A stretch of 64,000 nucleotides of DNA from Parundibacterium terreum (GTDB lineage Bacteria > Pseudomonadota > Gammaproteobacteria > Burkholderiales > Burkholderiaceae_D), in the NCBI RefSeq assembly GCF_014636315.1, contig NZ_BMED01000003.1, forward strand, positions 744,001-808,000, written 5' to 3'. Below, one piece after another: positions 8,343 to 17,513 of this stretch. Made by a program: the position numbers and the translations under genes. Numbering within the stretch: position 1 is the stretch's first letter; each line of letters starts with the position of its first letter. The notes beneath the pieces are model-generated. The model saw only the letters and a program-made list of their open reading frames with translations. It had not been told where the DNA came from and searched no databases.

Positions 8343-11117
8343 TTGAGTGCTAGAGAGATGGATTTGAGTCAAATGACGGTAGATCAGCGTCTTGCCGCGC
8401 TGGATATCAATGATATTGACATCACTTTGCTCAGACTCATCCATCAAAAGCTGGTCTCCACGCCGCAGATTGAATTTCCCGCCGCCAGCAATTCCTTTTC
8501 AGAATTCATCCTTTGCATAAAAAATCAGGAATACGAGGCGCGCTGGCTGCCCTTGCTATGGCAGATTTTCCATTACGATCCTGAGTCGTTTTTGTCTGCG
8601 TTGCAGATTTTGCGCAAGGTTGCCGCGCTGGAATTTGATATTGCCAACTTCCAGGCGACCCGTACTTTGGCGGAGGCAGTGACTGCCAGCGATTTAACTC
8701 ACGAACCCGTCGCCATGCTGACGCTAGACAGCGAACAGCGGGCGCATTTCGCCAATCCTCTGTTCCTTGCCAATTTCGGCATTGGCGAGCTGAGTACACT
8801 GGCCGGCAAGAGCATAGACGAGCTGATTCGCAATGAACAATTACTGATTGCCGTCATATCAGTGCTGGAGGGGGCAAAGCCTCAGCACAATGTGTTGATA
8901 TCGATGGGCGACCGTTCCGGCACGCGTTTTTTCGAATGCCATATCGCCTGCGCCGTCTGGCAAGCGGAAACCGTCATCCTGCTGACGATGAAGGATATGA
9001 CGCAGCGCATGAACTCGCCGGAAGAGTTGCTGCGCTTCCGCATGGCGCTGGATAGCTCCATCGATGCGATCTACCTGATCGATCGCGCGCAGATGCGTTT
9101 TATCGATGCCAATGAAACGGCAACTAAAATTCTTGGTTACAGCCGCAGCGAATTGCTGCAACTGGGACCGCAGGACCTGAAGCCGGATGCCGGCGAACTT
9201 GAGCGCATCCATAAACGCTTTGATGAGATTATCCATAGCGTATCCCAAACCGGCATGATAGAAACCGTACACCAGCGCAAAGATGGTTCGCGCCTACCGG
9301 TAGAGGTCTATCTGCGCGCCATGATGTCGGAGCACAGGCAGATATTGGTTGCGGTGGTCCGGGATATCAGCAGCCGCCTGAAGGCGGAAGCGGATTTGCG
9401 GGAAAGCGAAGACAAGTTTCGCGGCATCTTCAACCAGGCGGCGATAGGCCTGGCGCATTTGACGCTGGAGGGGCGCTGGTTCCAGACCAATAAAAAGTTT
9501 TCAGAGATTGTCGGCTATTCGCCGCAAGAAATGCAGAACCTGTCCTATCTGGATATTACTCATCCCGGCGATCTGCAGGCCGATGAAGAAATGATACGCG
9601 GCTTGATTTCCGGCGAATATCCCGACTACACCAAAGAAAAGCGCTACATCCACAAGGATGGGCATGCGGTGTGGGTGAATATCACCGTGTCGCTGGTGTC
9701 GGACCGCAGCGGCAATCCTATCTATGCGGTCAGTGCGATCGAAGACATTACCAACCGCAAGAAGATAGAGTGGGATCTGCTGCATCTGGCCAACCACGAC
9801 TCGCTCACCGGCTTGCCCAACCGCCTGCTGATACAGGACAGGCTTAGCCAGGCTATCGCCCATGCGCACAGGATGGGCGTGCAGACCGGTGTCATCCTGA
9901 TCGACATAGACCGCTTCAAAAATATCAACGATAGCCTGGGCCATGGCATAGGCGACCTGATCATCGTCGAGATAGGCCGGCGCCTGTCTTCCATCATAGA
10001 AAGCGACAACACGGTAGGGCGCCTGGGCGGCGATGAATTCGTCGTCATGCTGTCAGAGCTGGCCAGCACCGATGCGCTGGCACTGACTGCGCAAAACATA
10101 CTGGATGTGCTGTCGCAGCCTATGGCAATTTACGAGCATGAATTTTTCCTGACCGGCAGCCTCGGAGTCAGCGTCTATCCCAAGGACGGTGCCGACAGCC
10201 AGAGCCTGCTGAAAAATGCCGATACCGCGATGTACCGCGCCAAGGATGCCGGCGGCAACAATATGCAATTCTATGCGCATGAAATGAATGCGCGCGCGCT
10301 GGCACGGTTCACGATAGAGGGCGGCTTGCGGCGCTCTTTGGAGCGGGAAGAATTTGTGCTGCACTACCAGCCTCAGATCGATGTGCTGACCGGTAAAGTA
10401 GTGGGCATGGAAGCCCTGCTGCGCTGGCATCCGCTGGACAAACCGCCGATGTCGCCGGCAGACTTCATCCCTATCGCAGAAGAGACCGGCCTGATTGTGC
10501 CCATAGGTGAATGGGTGTTGCGCTCTGCCTGCAAGCAAACATGCTTGTGGCAGGAGCAGGGCTATGCGCCGCTGCGGGTCGCGGTAAATCTGTCGGCGCG
10601 CCAGTTCAAGCAAAAGAATATTGTCAGCCTGGTCAAGAAAGTGCTGGATGAAACCGGTTGCAAGCCGGAGTGGCTGGAACTGGAAATCACCGAGAGTGTG
10701 GTGATGGAAGATCCGCAATCGGCGACGGACACCCTGCAGGAATTGAGCAACATGGGCGTGCATCTGTCCATTGATGATTTCGGTACCGGCTATTCCAGCC
10801 TCAGCTATCTGAAACGCTTTCCTATCGATACGCTGAAAATTGATCAATCCTTTGTGCGGGACATTAGTACCGACGCTGACGATGCGGCAATTGCGCGCGC
10901 AGTCATCGCGCTGGCGCATAGTATGCGGCTGGAAGTGGTTGCCGAAGGCGTGGAAACGATAGAACAACTGGACTACTTGCGCGCGCAAGGCTGCGACCTG
11001 ATGCAGGGTTATTACTTCAGCCGCCCGTTGCCGCCTGAGGATATAGAAAAATTCCTGAAGATGAACAAGTCGCGTTCCCGGCTTGCGGCAATGCCGCGCA
11101 TGGTGTCGGCACGCTAG
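8343..11117 (+). CDS. PAS-GGDEF-EAL c-di-GMP turnover protein
   Basis: A 924-residue cytoplasmic signalling protein. The N-terminal ~115 residues are unassigned. Three PAS domains follow (about 120-210, 230-345 and 355-475), then a GGDEF domain with an intact GGDEF motif near residue 560, and an EAL domain with EALLRW near 689 and DDFGTGYSSL near 810. Both catalytic signatures are complete, so it may both make and degrade c-di-GMP, or one domain may be regulatory. No RxxD inhibitory site precedes GGDEF. No transmembrane segment is evident. The start is a TTG at 8343 preceded by GGGGTAAG; the ATG at 8358 has no usable spacing to an RBS. It ends at a bidirectional terminator shared with the S4 gene. 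Confidence 0.92.
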   Translation: MSAREMDLSQMTVDQRLAALDINDIDITLLRLIHQKLVSTPQIEFPAASNSFSEFILCIKNQEYEARWLPLLWQIFHYDPESFLSALQILRKVAALEFDIANFQATRTLAEAVTASDLTHEPVAMLTLDSEQRAHFANPLFLANFGIGELSTLAGKSIDELIRNEQLLIAVISVLEGAKPQHNVLISMGDRSGTRFFECHIACAVWQAETVILLTMKDMTQRMNSPEELLRFRMALDSSIDAIYLIDRAQMRFIDANETATKILGYSRSELLQLGPQDLKPDAGELERIHKRFDEIIHSVSQTGMIETVHQRKDGSRLPVEVYLRAMMSEHRQILVAVVRDISSRLKAEADLRESEDKFRGIFNQAAIGLAHLTLEGRWFQTNKKFSEIVGYSPQEMQNLSYLDITHPGDLQADEEMIRGLISGEYPDYTKEKRYIHKDGHAVWVNITVSLVSDRSGNPIYAVSAIEDITNRKKIEWDLLHLANHDSLTGLPNRLLIQDRLSQAIAHAHRMGVQTGVILIDIDRFKNINDSLGHGIGDLIIVEIGRRLSSIIESDNTVGRLGGDEFVVMLSELASTDALALTAQNILDVLSQPMAIYEHEFFLTGSLGVSVYPKDGADSQSLLKNADTAMYRAKDAGGNNMQFYAHEMNARALARFTIEGGLRRSLEREEFVLHYQPQIDVLTGKVVGMEALLRWHPLDKPPMSPADFIPIAEETGLIVPIGEWVLRSACKQTCLWQEQGYAPLRVAVNLSARQFKQKNIVSLVKKVLDETGCKPEWLELEITESVVMEDPQSATDTLQELSNMGVHLSIDDFGTGYSSLSYLKRFPIDTLKIDQSFVRDISTDADDAAIARAVIALAHSMRLEVVAEGVETIEQLDYLRAQGCDLMQGYYFSRPLPPEDIEKFLKMNKSRSRLAAMPRMVSAR

Positions 11118-11150
11118 GGTTTGCTATATTCGATATCTCGCTCTTCCAAT

Positions 11151-11179
11151 AAAAAAAACCGGCAATGCCGGTTTTTTTA
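11151..11179. terminator. bidirectional intrinsic terminator
   Basis: The arm AACCGGCA and its complement TGCCGGTT are flanked by A8 on the left and T7 on the right, so the hairpin can terminate both the plus-strand PAS-GGDEF-EAL gene and the minus-strand S4-domain gene that converge on it. Confidence 0.88.
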
Positions 11180-11200
11180 TTGCTGCACATCCTGCAGGAT

Positions 11201-11419
11201 TTATTCTGCGTCCACCCTGATCTGCACATCGCCGAGCCTGACGACCTGGCCGGCGCGTATCTTCGCGGTCTTGCGCAATTCTTGCTGGCCATCCACCGAC
11301 ACTTCGCCGCTGGCGACGATAGCCTTGCCGGCCCCGCCGCTATCGCACAGGCCAACCAGTTTCAACAACTGGTTCAGTTCTACAAATTCGCCGCTCAGGC
11401 TAAAAGTCAGTTTTTGCAT
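11201..11419 (-). CDS. S4-domain RNA-binding protein (YbcJ-like)
   Basis: A 72-residue protein consisting of a single S4 domain, with the usual pattern LNQLLKLVGLCDSGGAGKAI followed by GEVSVDGQQELRKTAKIRAGQVV. This matches the small YbcJ/YaaA-type S4 proteins thought to bind structured RNA, possibly rRNA; no enzyme domain is attached. The ATG at 11419 has only a weak upstream AAGAA. The gene is convergent with the c-di-GMP gene, and the minus-strand serine hydrolase begins upstream of it, 66 bp away stop to start. Confidence 0.85.
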   Translation of the reverse strand: MQKLTFSLSGEFVELNQLLKLVGLCDSGGAGKAIVASGEVSVDGQQELRKTAKIRAGQVVRLGDVQIRVDAE

Positions 11420-11485
11420 GATTCTTGATCGATAAATAAGATTGCCGTACAGCCGATGATAGCCCGAAGATAGTTCGATAAGGGC

Positions 11486-12694
11486 TTAAAGCAGCGCAGC
11501 ATACACTAAATTGCGGTAAAGCTGCCGATAATGCGCTCTTTGCTCCGGTGCCTGCATTAGCCAAATGGCAATCATTTCCTGCTGTGGGTCTATCCAGAAA
11601 TAGGTGCCTGCCAGGCCGCTCCAGTTGTAATCGCCGACTGATCCCGGCGTGTAGGCGCCGCCCACGCTCAATCTGACGGCAAAGCCCAGGCCGAAACCAT
11701 AGCCGGGGCCCGGCAGATAGCTGGCCCCGCTTCTCGCCAAAGGCAGTTCCCCCAGATGGTCGCTGCGCATGAATTCCAGCGTCTTGCGGGAGATGATCTG
11801 CGCGCCGTCAAGCTCGCCGCCATTCAGCAGCATGCGCGCAAAACGCAGGTAGTCCGCAGCGGTCGATACCAGGCCGCCGCCGCCGGATAGAAACAGCGGG
11901 CGCTGCCTGATATTGGACAGGCGTACGGAAATGCCGCTGTCCGGGTCGTGTGCAAAGGCCTCGGCGATACGATGCTGCTCCGATTCCGGCACCCAGAATC
12001 CCGTGTCCACCATTTTCAAAGGCGCGAAGATATGCTGCTGCAGGAAGACATCCAGCGTCACGCCGCTGACGCGTTCTATCAGAGCGCCGAGGACATCTGT
12101 AGAGCGGCTATATTCCCAGACAGTGCCGGGTTGATAGGCCAGAGGCACCGCCGCCAGGCGCTTTACCAGTTCGGTATTGCTGATGTCGGAAGCTTCCACT
12201 CTCTGGCTGCGGTAGCTGTCCTTGACCAGTGATTCTCCGAAAATACCGTAGGTTAGACCGGAGGTATGCCGCAGCAGGTCCTGTATCGTCATTTCCTGGC
12301 GGGCGGGTTCTAGTGTCAGACATGGTTTGCCCGCTTCATCTGTACTTGCTACGCCGACCTGCAGGTTCTTGAGTTCCGGCAAGTAGCGCGAAACAGGGTC
12401 ACTGATCAGGAACTGCCCCTGTTCCACCAGCATCATGATGGCGATGGATACCACGGGCTTGGTCATCGAGTAAATGCGGAAAATGCTGTCCAGCGACATC
12501 GCCATTTCGCTACCGGGGCTTTGTTTGCCCAGCGCCTGCGAATAAGCCAGTTGGCCTTTGCGGGAAATCAGCATCACCGCGCCGGGAATTCTACCTGCAT
12601 CTATGTCGCGCTGTACGCAAGTGCTGAGTTTTTGCAATGCAGTGGAAGAAAAGCCTGCGTTTTCCGCTTGGGTTTGAAAATTCACGTCTCTCAT
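11486..12694 (-). CDS. serine hydrolase, beta-lactamase class C-like family
   Basis: A 402-residue member of the beta-lactamase/penicillin-binding-like esterase family. The catalytic SxxK is seen as SMTK (Ser76, Lys79) and the second-box tyrosine in EYSRSTDVLG near residue 190; RHTSGLTYG and a C-terminal GGxxY-like region also fit. No signal peptide is evident, which favours a cytoplasmic esterase or EstB-like hydrolase over a secreted beta-lactamase. I chose the Met at 12694 because its ATG overlaps the TGA of the upstream 98-residue gene (ATGA), indicating translational coupling. An in-frame ATG at 12730 would lie inside that gene. Substrate unknown. Confidence 0.86.
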   Translation of the reverse strand: MRDVNFQTQAENAGFSSTALQKLSTCVQRDIDAGRIPGAVMLISRKGQLAYSQALGKQSPGSEMAMSLDSIFRIYSMTKPVVSIAIMMLVEQGQFLISDPVSRYLPELKNLQVGVASTDEAGKPCLTLEPARQEMTIQDLLRHTSGLTYGIFGESLVKDSYRSQRVEASDISNTELVKRLAAVPLAYQPGTVWEYSRSTDVLGALIERVSGVTLDVFLQQHIFAPLKMVDTGFWVPESEQHRIAEAFAHDPDSGISVRLSNIRQRPLFLSGGGGLVSTAADYLRFARMLLNGGELDGAQIISRKTLEFMRSDHLGELPLARSGASYLPGPGYGFGLGFAVRLSVGGAYTPGSVGDYNWSGLAGTYFWIDPQQEMIAIWLMQAPEQRAHYRQLYRNLVYAALL

Positions 12695-12987
12695 GCCTGC
12701 TCCAATTGTTGCATGGCCTTGCTCAGCCACATATCCAGTTGTGTTACCAGTTCGCCCTGGCTAAAAGAGCAGCTCTCTTCAGAAAACAGGCTGCCGGCTT
12801 CCAGGCGCGACAATAGATCTTCCTGCACTTGGGCATAGCGTAGCGGCAGTGCCGCCAGCAATTCGGCCTGGCTGCGCCAGATCCGGCAAAACTCGCTGCT
12901 ACTGATGGTTTGCCGGCCCAGTTCCGCCAGGCTGGCCTGCAGTTGCGCCAACTGCCGGTGATGAGAGGTGTTCGTCTGATGATCCAT
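12691..12987 (-). CDS. conserved-looking hypothetical protein
   Basis: A 98-residue soluble, Gln/Leu/Ser-rich, helix-prone protein starting MDHQTNTSHHRQLAQLQASL. I do not recognise a domain. It is followed by the serine hydrolase with an ATGA overlap, so the two are co-translated and probably functionally linked. The start is uncertain: the Met at 12987 has no good Shine-Dalgarno, and an in-frame ATG at 13089 would add 34 residues of different, basic composition. Codon use and the coupling support a real gene. Confidence 0.6.
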   Translation of the reverse strand: MDHQTNTSHHRQLAQLQASLAELGRQTISSSEFCRIWRSQAELLAALPLRYAQVQEDLLSRLEAGSLFSEESCSFSQGELVTQLDMWLSKAMQQLEQA

Positions 12988-13160
12988 CTTGGAGAAAATT
13001 GAACGTTTAGGGATGGCTGCTATCTTACCTCGAATGGCGGACGTGGGACGCTTCCCTTGAAACCAGATCAATTTCTCCAGCGTATACATAGTGCGAATCA
13101 GAGGAATCGCGTTGCGGGACGGATTTATTCATATCTACATGATTTTTTTAAAAATCTTGT

Positions 13161-13185
13161 GTAAGGTGTGAATGCGTCAGCCGAC
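13161..13185 (+). promoter_or_regulatory. possible ECF-type promoter of the bufferin operon
   Basis: GTAAGG (13161-13166) followed 15 bp later by CGAC (13182-13185) resembles ECF sigma-factor promoters of the GTAAC/CGA kind that drive related operons in other proteobacteria. A small ACTAC/GTAGT inverted repeat overlaps the -10 side. The match is weak and the spacing is inferred by eye; a housekeeping promoter is equally possible. Confidence 0.25.
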
Positions 13186-13264
13186 TACATGTCAGTAGTT
13201 TGGATTTACCTGTTGAACCGGGTATCTGTCCTGAAATTTTTATTCAATCACCAAGGAGTTTCAA

Positions 13265-13516
13265 ATGAATAACAAGGCAATGATCGCAGTAGCACTGGCA
13301 GGTTTGTTGGGTTCCACCGTAGCGATGGCCGCTGAGCCAGCGAAAACAGAAAAATGCTTTGGCGTGGCAAAAGCAGGCCAGAATGATTGCGCAACCAAAA
13401 CTGGCAGCCATTCCTGCGCCGGCCAGGGCAAGAAGGACAACGATCCTAGCGAATGGAAAAAAGTACCTGCCGGTACTTGCGAAAAAATGGGCGGCAAGCT
13501 CGACAAAGCTGCTTAA
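13265..13516 (+). CDS. bufA1: bufferin precursor, DUF2282 Cys-rich secreted peptide
   Basis: An 83-residue peptide with a Sec signal ([20 protein letters not shown], cleavage near AMA/A) and four cysteines at 31, 42, 51 and 72 in the DUF2282 pattern [23 protein letters not shown]. In characterised bufferins and the related gold-induced gigP genes, such precursors have cysteines modified by a partner MNIO enzyme and then sequester copper in the periplasm; that role is inferred here. The start is secure: AAGGAG lies 6 bp before the ATG. It is the first gene of a tight four-gene operon, followed after 29 bp by the DUF692 gene. A 277-bp upstream gap separates it from the divergent 98-residue gene. 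Confidence 0.9.
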   Translation: MNNKAMIAVALAGLLGSTVAMAAEPAKTEKCFGVAKAGQNDCATKTGSHSCAGQGKKDNDPSEWKKVPAGTCEKMGGKLDKAA

Positions 13517-13545
13517 TTTCCTGTTTTTTGATTCCAAGCCAGACT

Positions 13546-14415
13546 ATGCGTAAGCCGAATACCGACACAGACAAGGTCTATGGAACCGGGATAGGCTTAC
13601 GCAGCCGGCACTACCAGGATTTCTTGCGTGCGCCGGTAGACATCAATTGGCTGGAAGTACATTCCGAAAATTATTTCTCCGATGGCGGTTATGACCTGCA
13701 TGTATTGCAGCATTTACGGCGCGACTATGCCGTCAGCCTGCATGGAGTGGGGCTGGGAATAGGCTCGGCGCAAGGATTTTCTGAGGTGCACTTGCAGCGG
13801 CTCAAGCAATTGGCCGACCGCGTACAGCCGGGACTGGTATCCGAACACCTGTGCTGGGGCGCCATTTCCGGCAGGCATATGAATGACCTGCTGCCTATGC
13901 CTCTGGTCAACGAGGCGCTGGACCTGGTGTGCGCCAGGGTGGACCTGAGCCAAAATGTGCTGCGCCGCCGCATACTGCTGGAAAACGTATCTACTTATCT
14001 GCGCTTCGCCGGCGACGATATGCTGGAAGCGGCATTCCTGGCCGAGGTAGCGCGGCGCACCGGTTGCGGCATCTTGTTGGACATCAATAACCTGTATGTC
14101 AATCAGTGCAATCACGGCGAAGATGCGCTGGAGGCCCTGGGCTTGCTGGCAAAATTACCAGTCGGCACAGTCGGTGAAATACATCTGGCCGGACATCTGG
14201 TTTCTGCAGACTGCGTGATTGATAACCATGGCAGCCGGGTTGATGCGCAGGTGTGGGATTTGTACAGGCATGCCTGCCGCCTGTTTGGCACAGGCATTCC
14301 CACTTTGATCGAATGGGATACGGATATACCGGAATTGGCTGTGTTGCTGGATGAGGCCGCCCAGGCAGATCAGATCCGGGCCGGGGTGATGGCGGAGGTG
14401 GCGAATGCCGCATGA
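13546..14415 (+). CDS. bufB: MNIO-family (DUF692) peptide-modifying iron enzyme
   Basis: A 289-residue TIM-barrel protein of the DUF692 family, now called multinuclear non-heme iron oxidases (MNIO), which modify Cys or Asp residues in RiPP precursors. Probable metal ligands are visible: His66 ([11 protein letters not shown]), His101 (SEHLCW), Glu146/Asn147 (LLENVSTY), Asp179 ([10 protein letters not shown]), His213 and His217 (EIHLAGH), His228 (DNHGS) and Glu256 (LIEWDTD). This is the full expected set. The start chosen is MRKPNTD at 13546; the frame is open upstream into bufA1 (to 13453) but there it shadows the precursor gene. The 3' end overlaps the DUF2063 gene by 11 bp, so the two are co-translated. 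Its likely substrate is the adjacent DUF2282 peptide. Confidence 0.92.
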   Translation: MRKPNTDTDKVYGTGIGLRSRHYQDFLRAPVDINWLEVHSENYFSDGGYDLHVLQHLRRDYAVSLHGVGLGIGSAQGFSEVHLQRLKQLADRVQPGLVSEHLCWGAISGRHMNDLLPMPLVNEALDLVCARVDLSQNVLRRRILLENVSTYLRFAGDDMLEAAFLAEVARRTGCGILLDINNLYVNQCNHGEDALEALGLLAKLPVGTVGEIHLAGHLVSADCVIDNHGSRVDAQVWDLYRHACRLFGTGIPTLIEWDTDIPELAVLLDEAAQADQIRAGVMAEVANAA

Positions 14416-15220
14416 TTACCCGCCAAGGCCACAACAGCTACAGCAACTGGAAGGACTACAGCAGCGGTTCGCTGCTGCCTTGCTGGATTTTGAGCAGATC
14501 AAGCCAGGCCTGGCAATGTTTAACGGAAATCCGGCTGTGGTGGAAGACAGGCTGGCGATATATCGCGGCAATTTGAGCGCGATCTGGGGCCAGTCTCTGG
14601 GAAATGCCTTTCCTGTCATCAGGCAATTGGTCGGCGATGCCTTTTTTGAGCAAATTGCGCGGGAATACGGACGTTTATATCCTTCGCAGAGCGGTGACCT
14701 TAATCAGTTCGGCGCGGAGTTTGCGGATTATCTGGCGCAGTCGGGCGGGGTTGCTGCGTATCCGTATTTCGCCGATGTTGCGCGGCTGGAGTGGCTGGCG
14801 CACAGGGCCTACTATGCGGCAGACGCGCAAGTATTGGCTCTGGCGGACCTGGCACCGCTCGCTACCTATGGGCTGGAACAGTTGCGGCTGCAGTTGCATC
14901 CGGCCTGCTACCTGCATCAGTCGTCATGGGCGACTGCGGCAATCTGGTCGGCGCATCAGCCGGGGAGTGAGCAGGCGTATCCAGGGCAATTGCAGGCGGA
15001 TACTTATGCGATAGTCAGCAGGCCGCAATGGCAGGTGCAAGTGACGGAAATCGGAAAGGCAGCATTCCTGGCATTGCAGGCACTGATGAAGGGGCGCTTG
15101 CTGGGCGAGGCGCTGGAAATAGCCTTGCAGGAAGATGCACAGTTTGATATTCCACAAGAATTGTCACGCTGCTTCCTTGCCGGCATGTTTTGCGGAGCTA
15201 TCGCGGTTGCTCCTGAATAG
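14405..15220 (+). CDS. bufC: DUF2063 partner protein of the MNIO enzyme
   Basis: A 271-residue protein with the DUF2063 N-terminal domain: an aromatic and Arg-rich segment containing [20 protein letters not shown], then [14 protein letters not shown] and [15 protein letters not shown] second domain of about 110 residues follows. In MNIO systems this protein acts as the substrate-recruiting partner of the DUF692 enzyme (a RiPP-recognition role). It starts inside the last 11 bp of bufB, so it is translationally coupled to it. No membrane segment or signal is present, which fits cytoplasmic modification before export. The assignment rests on gene order plus family motifs. Confidence 0.88.
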   Translation: MPHDYPPRPQQLQQLEGLQQRFAAALLDFEQIKPGLAMFNGNPAVVEDRLAIYRGNLSAIWGQSLGNAFPVIRQLVGDAFFEQIAREYGRLYPSQSGDLNQFGAEFADYLAQSGGVAAYPYFADVARLEWLAHRAYYAADAQVLALADLAPLATYGLEQLRLQLHPACYLHQSSWATAAIWSAHQPGSEQAYPGQLQADTYAIVSRPQWQVQVTEIGKAAFLALQALMKGRLLGEALEIALQEDAQFDIPQELSRCFLAGMFCGAIAVAPE

Positions 15221-15276
15221 AACTCGCGGTAATGCCGATTGGATCGGCACAATACAATAATCAACAGGGAAAAATA

Positions 15277-15741
15277 ATGAATGGACTCTTGCGTTTGCAC
15301 GGGCTAAGCACCCGCTTTGACGGCGTTTTGCAGTTATGGGGTGGCTCGCTGATGTCGCTGGCAATCCGCCTCTTTGTCGGCTGGCAGTTTTTCAAAGCCG
15401 GCATGGTTAAGGTGGGTGACTGGAATGGCACATTGTCGCTGTTCCGTGAAGAATATACGGTCCCTCTGTTGCCGCCCGATCTGGCGGCGGTAATGGGGGC
15501 CGGCGGCGAACTGGTATTTCCGGTGCTGCTATTCCTGGGCCTGTTTTCACGGCCTGCGGCTCTCGGGCTGTTCTTTGTCAATGCGATGGCGGTCATTTCT
15601 TATCCACAATTGTGGAAATTTGAATGCCCGGCGGCGATCAATGACCATATGTACTGGGGATTTTTGCTGCTGATACTGGTTGCCATCGGGTCGGGTAAAT
15701 TATCCGTGGATAACTGGCTGGGCAAATCCCGCAAGGCATAG
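15277..15741 (+). CDS. DoxX-family membrane protein
   Basis: A 154-residue integral membrane protein with about four hydrophobic helices and the DoxX layout: an AIRLFVGWQFFKAGMVKVGD start and a FPVLLFLGLFSRPAALGLFF core. Start at 15277 with AGGGAAAA just upstream; an in-frame ATG at 15232 has no RBS. It is the fourth gene of the bufferin-type operon (called gigT or bufD in related clusters). The DoxX member is thought to deal with quinone or thiol redox at the inner membrane, but its role in these operons is not settled. A strong terminator ends the unit 75 bp later. Confidence 0.88.
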   Translation: MNGLLRLHGLSTRFDGVLQLWGGSLMSLAIRLFVGWQFFKAGMVKVGDWNGTLSLFREEYTVPLLPPDLAAVMGAGGELVFPVLLFLGLFSRPAALGLFFVNAMAVISYPQLWKFECPAAINDHMYWGFLLLILVAIGSGKLSVDNWLGKSRKA

Positions 15742-15815
15742 AGACGGTGTACTGTTGCGATTGAGTTGCAATTTAGCGTTTCAGCAAGAATAAAGGGCTG
15801 CCCTAGTTTGTCCAG

Positions 15816-15856
15816 GCACCTGCCAGTGTAAATTGGCAGGTGCTTTTCTTTTTTTT
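15816..15856 (+). terminator. strong intrinsic terminator of the bufferin operon
   Basis: A perfect 10-bp stem GCACCTGCCA (15816-15825) / TGGCAGGTGC (15834-15843) encloses an 8-nt loop and is followed by TTTTCTTTTTTTT. It cleanly separates the buf-like operon from the downstream RND genes. Confidence 0.93.
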
Positions 15857-16280
15857 ACCGACAATTTCCGTCGCTTTCCCGCCTGTCCCGACTATTTCAA
15901 TTCCAAGCACGGCTTTATGCAGTTCGTCGCATAGCCGTCGCCCTGGCTTGTTGGTTGTTTTACATTGCTAACATTCGCAAAAAGTACGGAGCTTTGCACC
16001 AATTTGGCGAACTTCTTGGCAAGTCTATGGTCTGAATCTCTCGATACTGAGAAATATAAAGACCATCATTGCCTTGTCATAATTTAAAAGCAAGGTGGCG
16101 CAAATGATAAAAATTTCACTAGCCGGTTAATTTTCCTGCAGCCATTGCGGCACGGGTTTGTTCGCATTCAGACTTTTGCTGAATTTCGTAGCAATTATTC
16201 CGGCGTAGTTCAAAGCAGTAATCAGTACGATCGTCAGCACTGGATGCAGTGCGGCGGAAATCAACTATAAAAGTAAAATC
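15857..16280. other. 424-bp non-coding region before the RND genes
   Basis: The sequence is AT-richer than its neighbours. There is no supported gene; a short minus-strand open frame (16119-16301) overlaps the start of the membrane fusion gene and has no RBS. The RND promoter should lie here, but I see no convincing -35/-10 pair and no clear operator palindrome. Confidence 0.5.
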
Positions 16281-17510
16281 ATGAAGACAGATAGCATACA
16301 ACTCGCCCCCAATTCCCGTAATCGCTGGCGCATCCCGGTCATAGGCCTGGTGGTCATTGGTATTGCCGGCGGCGGCTGGATGGCTTATTCAAAAAATACA
16401 TCGGCTCAGGCGCAGACTCCTGGCAAGCCGGGAGCCAAGAAAGAAGTGGTATTTGAGCTTGCCCCTGCCGACGTGTCATTGGTGCAGATGCGCGAGGTTG
16501 CGGTCAATCTGCCTATCTCGGGTTCCCTGACGCCGGTCAGCCAGGCCACGGTGCGCTCCAAGGTCGCCGCTGAAGTGCTTGAAACCCTGGTGCAGGAGGG
16601 CATGCCGGTCAGGAAAGGGCAGGTCATCGCCCGCTTTGACGGCGCGGATTTGCGCGCGCGGCTGACTACGCAAGAGGCGCTGGTGGACGAAGCGAAAGCC
16701 AAGCTGTCGCTGGCGCAAAAAAACCGGGCAAATACAGAGACCCTGCTGCAGCAAAAATACATCTCGCAAAATGCATTCGATACGATGCATAACGGGGTTG
16801 AGCTGGCTCAGGCAAGCCTGAAATCCGCGATGTCGCAGCGGGAGGTAGCGCAGATTGCAGTTTCAGATACGCTGATCAAGTCTCCGGTGGACGGCATCAT
16901 CAGCAAGCGTAGCGTGCAGGCCGGTGAAAAAGTGTCGCCGGATAGTGCATTGTTCACGATTGTGAATCTGGCGCAATTGATATTGGAAGCGCAGGTTCCC
17001 TCCAGCGAAATTCCACGCATCAAGATAGGCCAGACGGTCAATTTCAATGTTGACGGTTTCAATGGCCGTAACTTCAGCGGCAAAGTCGCGCGCGTGAATC
17101 CGGCTGCTGAGGCCGGTTCGCGTTCCATGCTGGTATATATAGAAGTTGCAAATGCCGATGGCGCCCTGAAAGGCGGCATGTTTGCCAAAGGTAATCTGGT
17201 GCTGCAAAAAACCGGCTCCTACCCTGTAATGCCGCTGAGCGCCGTACGCCAGCAGGCAGGCAAGGACATCGTCTACAAAGTTGTCAACAGCCAGATTCAG
17301 CAGCAGGCGGTCAAATTGGGTTTGCGCAACGAGGATGAAGGCGTCGTGCAGGTGCTGGAAGGCCTGGATGCCGGCGCCCAGGTGATCGCCGCCAAGCTGG
17401 ATGAGGTCAAGCCCGGCAACAAGGTGATCATGCCTAAATTGCTAAGCTCGACTACCGGCGGCGCGCCTGCAGCGTCATCCGCATCCCCCGCAGCTTCCAG
17501 CAAAGGCTAA
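16281..17510 (+). CDS. RND efflux membrane fusion protein
   Basis: A 409-residue periplasmic adaptor of the AcrA/MexA class. It has an N-terminal signal/anchor helix (about residues 16-34), then a lipoyl-like segment (SGSLTPVSQATVRSKVAAEV, EGMPVRKGQVIARFD), a coiled-coil hairpin (about 125-185), the second lipoyl half (IKSPVDGIISKRSVQAGEKV) and beta-barrel domains. There is no lipobox, so it is anchored by the N-terminal helix. The tail is Ala/Ser-rich. It lies 3 bp upstream of the pump gene, an obligate pair. No Shine-Dalgarno is obvious before the ATG. No regulator and no outer-membrane TolC-type gene are adjacent. Confidence 0.92.
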   Translation: MKTDSIQLAPNSRNRWRIPVIGLVVIGIAGGGWMAYSKNTSAQAQTPGKPGAKKEVVFELAPADVSLVQMREVAVNLPISGSLTPVSQATVRSKVAAEVLETLVQEGMPVRKGQVIARFDGADLRARLTTQEALVDEAKAKLSLAQKNRANTETLLQQKYISQNAFDTMHNGVELAQASLKSAMSQREVAQIAVSDTLIKSPVDGIISKRSVQAGEKVSPDSALFTIVNLAQLILEAQVPSSEIPRIKIGQTVNFNVDGFNGRNFSGKVARVNPAAEAGSRSMLVYIEVANADGALKGGMFAKGNLVLQKTGSYPVMPLSAVRQQAGKDIVYKVVNSQIQQQAVKLGLRNEDEGVVQVLEGLDAGAQVIAAKLDEVKPGNKVIMPKLLSSTTGGAPAASSASPAASSKG

Positions 17511-17513
17511 GCC

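Noticed and set aside
10053-10988. 311-codon minus-strand frame opposite the GGDEF-EAL region
   Set aside because: It overlaps a conserved catalytic region in antisense and resembles no protein.
13141-13156. GATTTTTTTAAAAATC palindrome upstream of the bufferin operon
   Set aside because: An AT-only symmetric run is common by chance and has no terminator or operator signature.
16119-16301. 60-codon minus-strand frame before the RND adaptor
   Set aside because: It overlaps the adaptor start and lacks an RBS or homology pattern.
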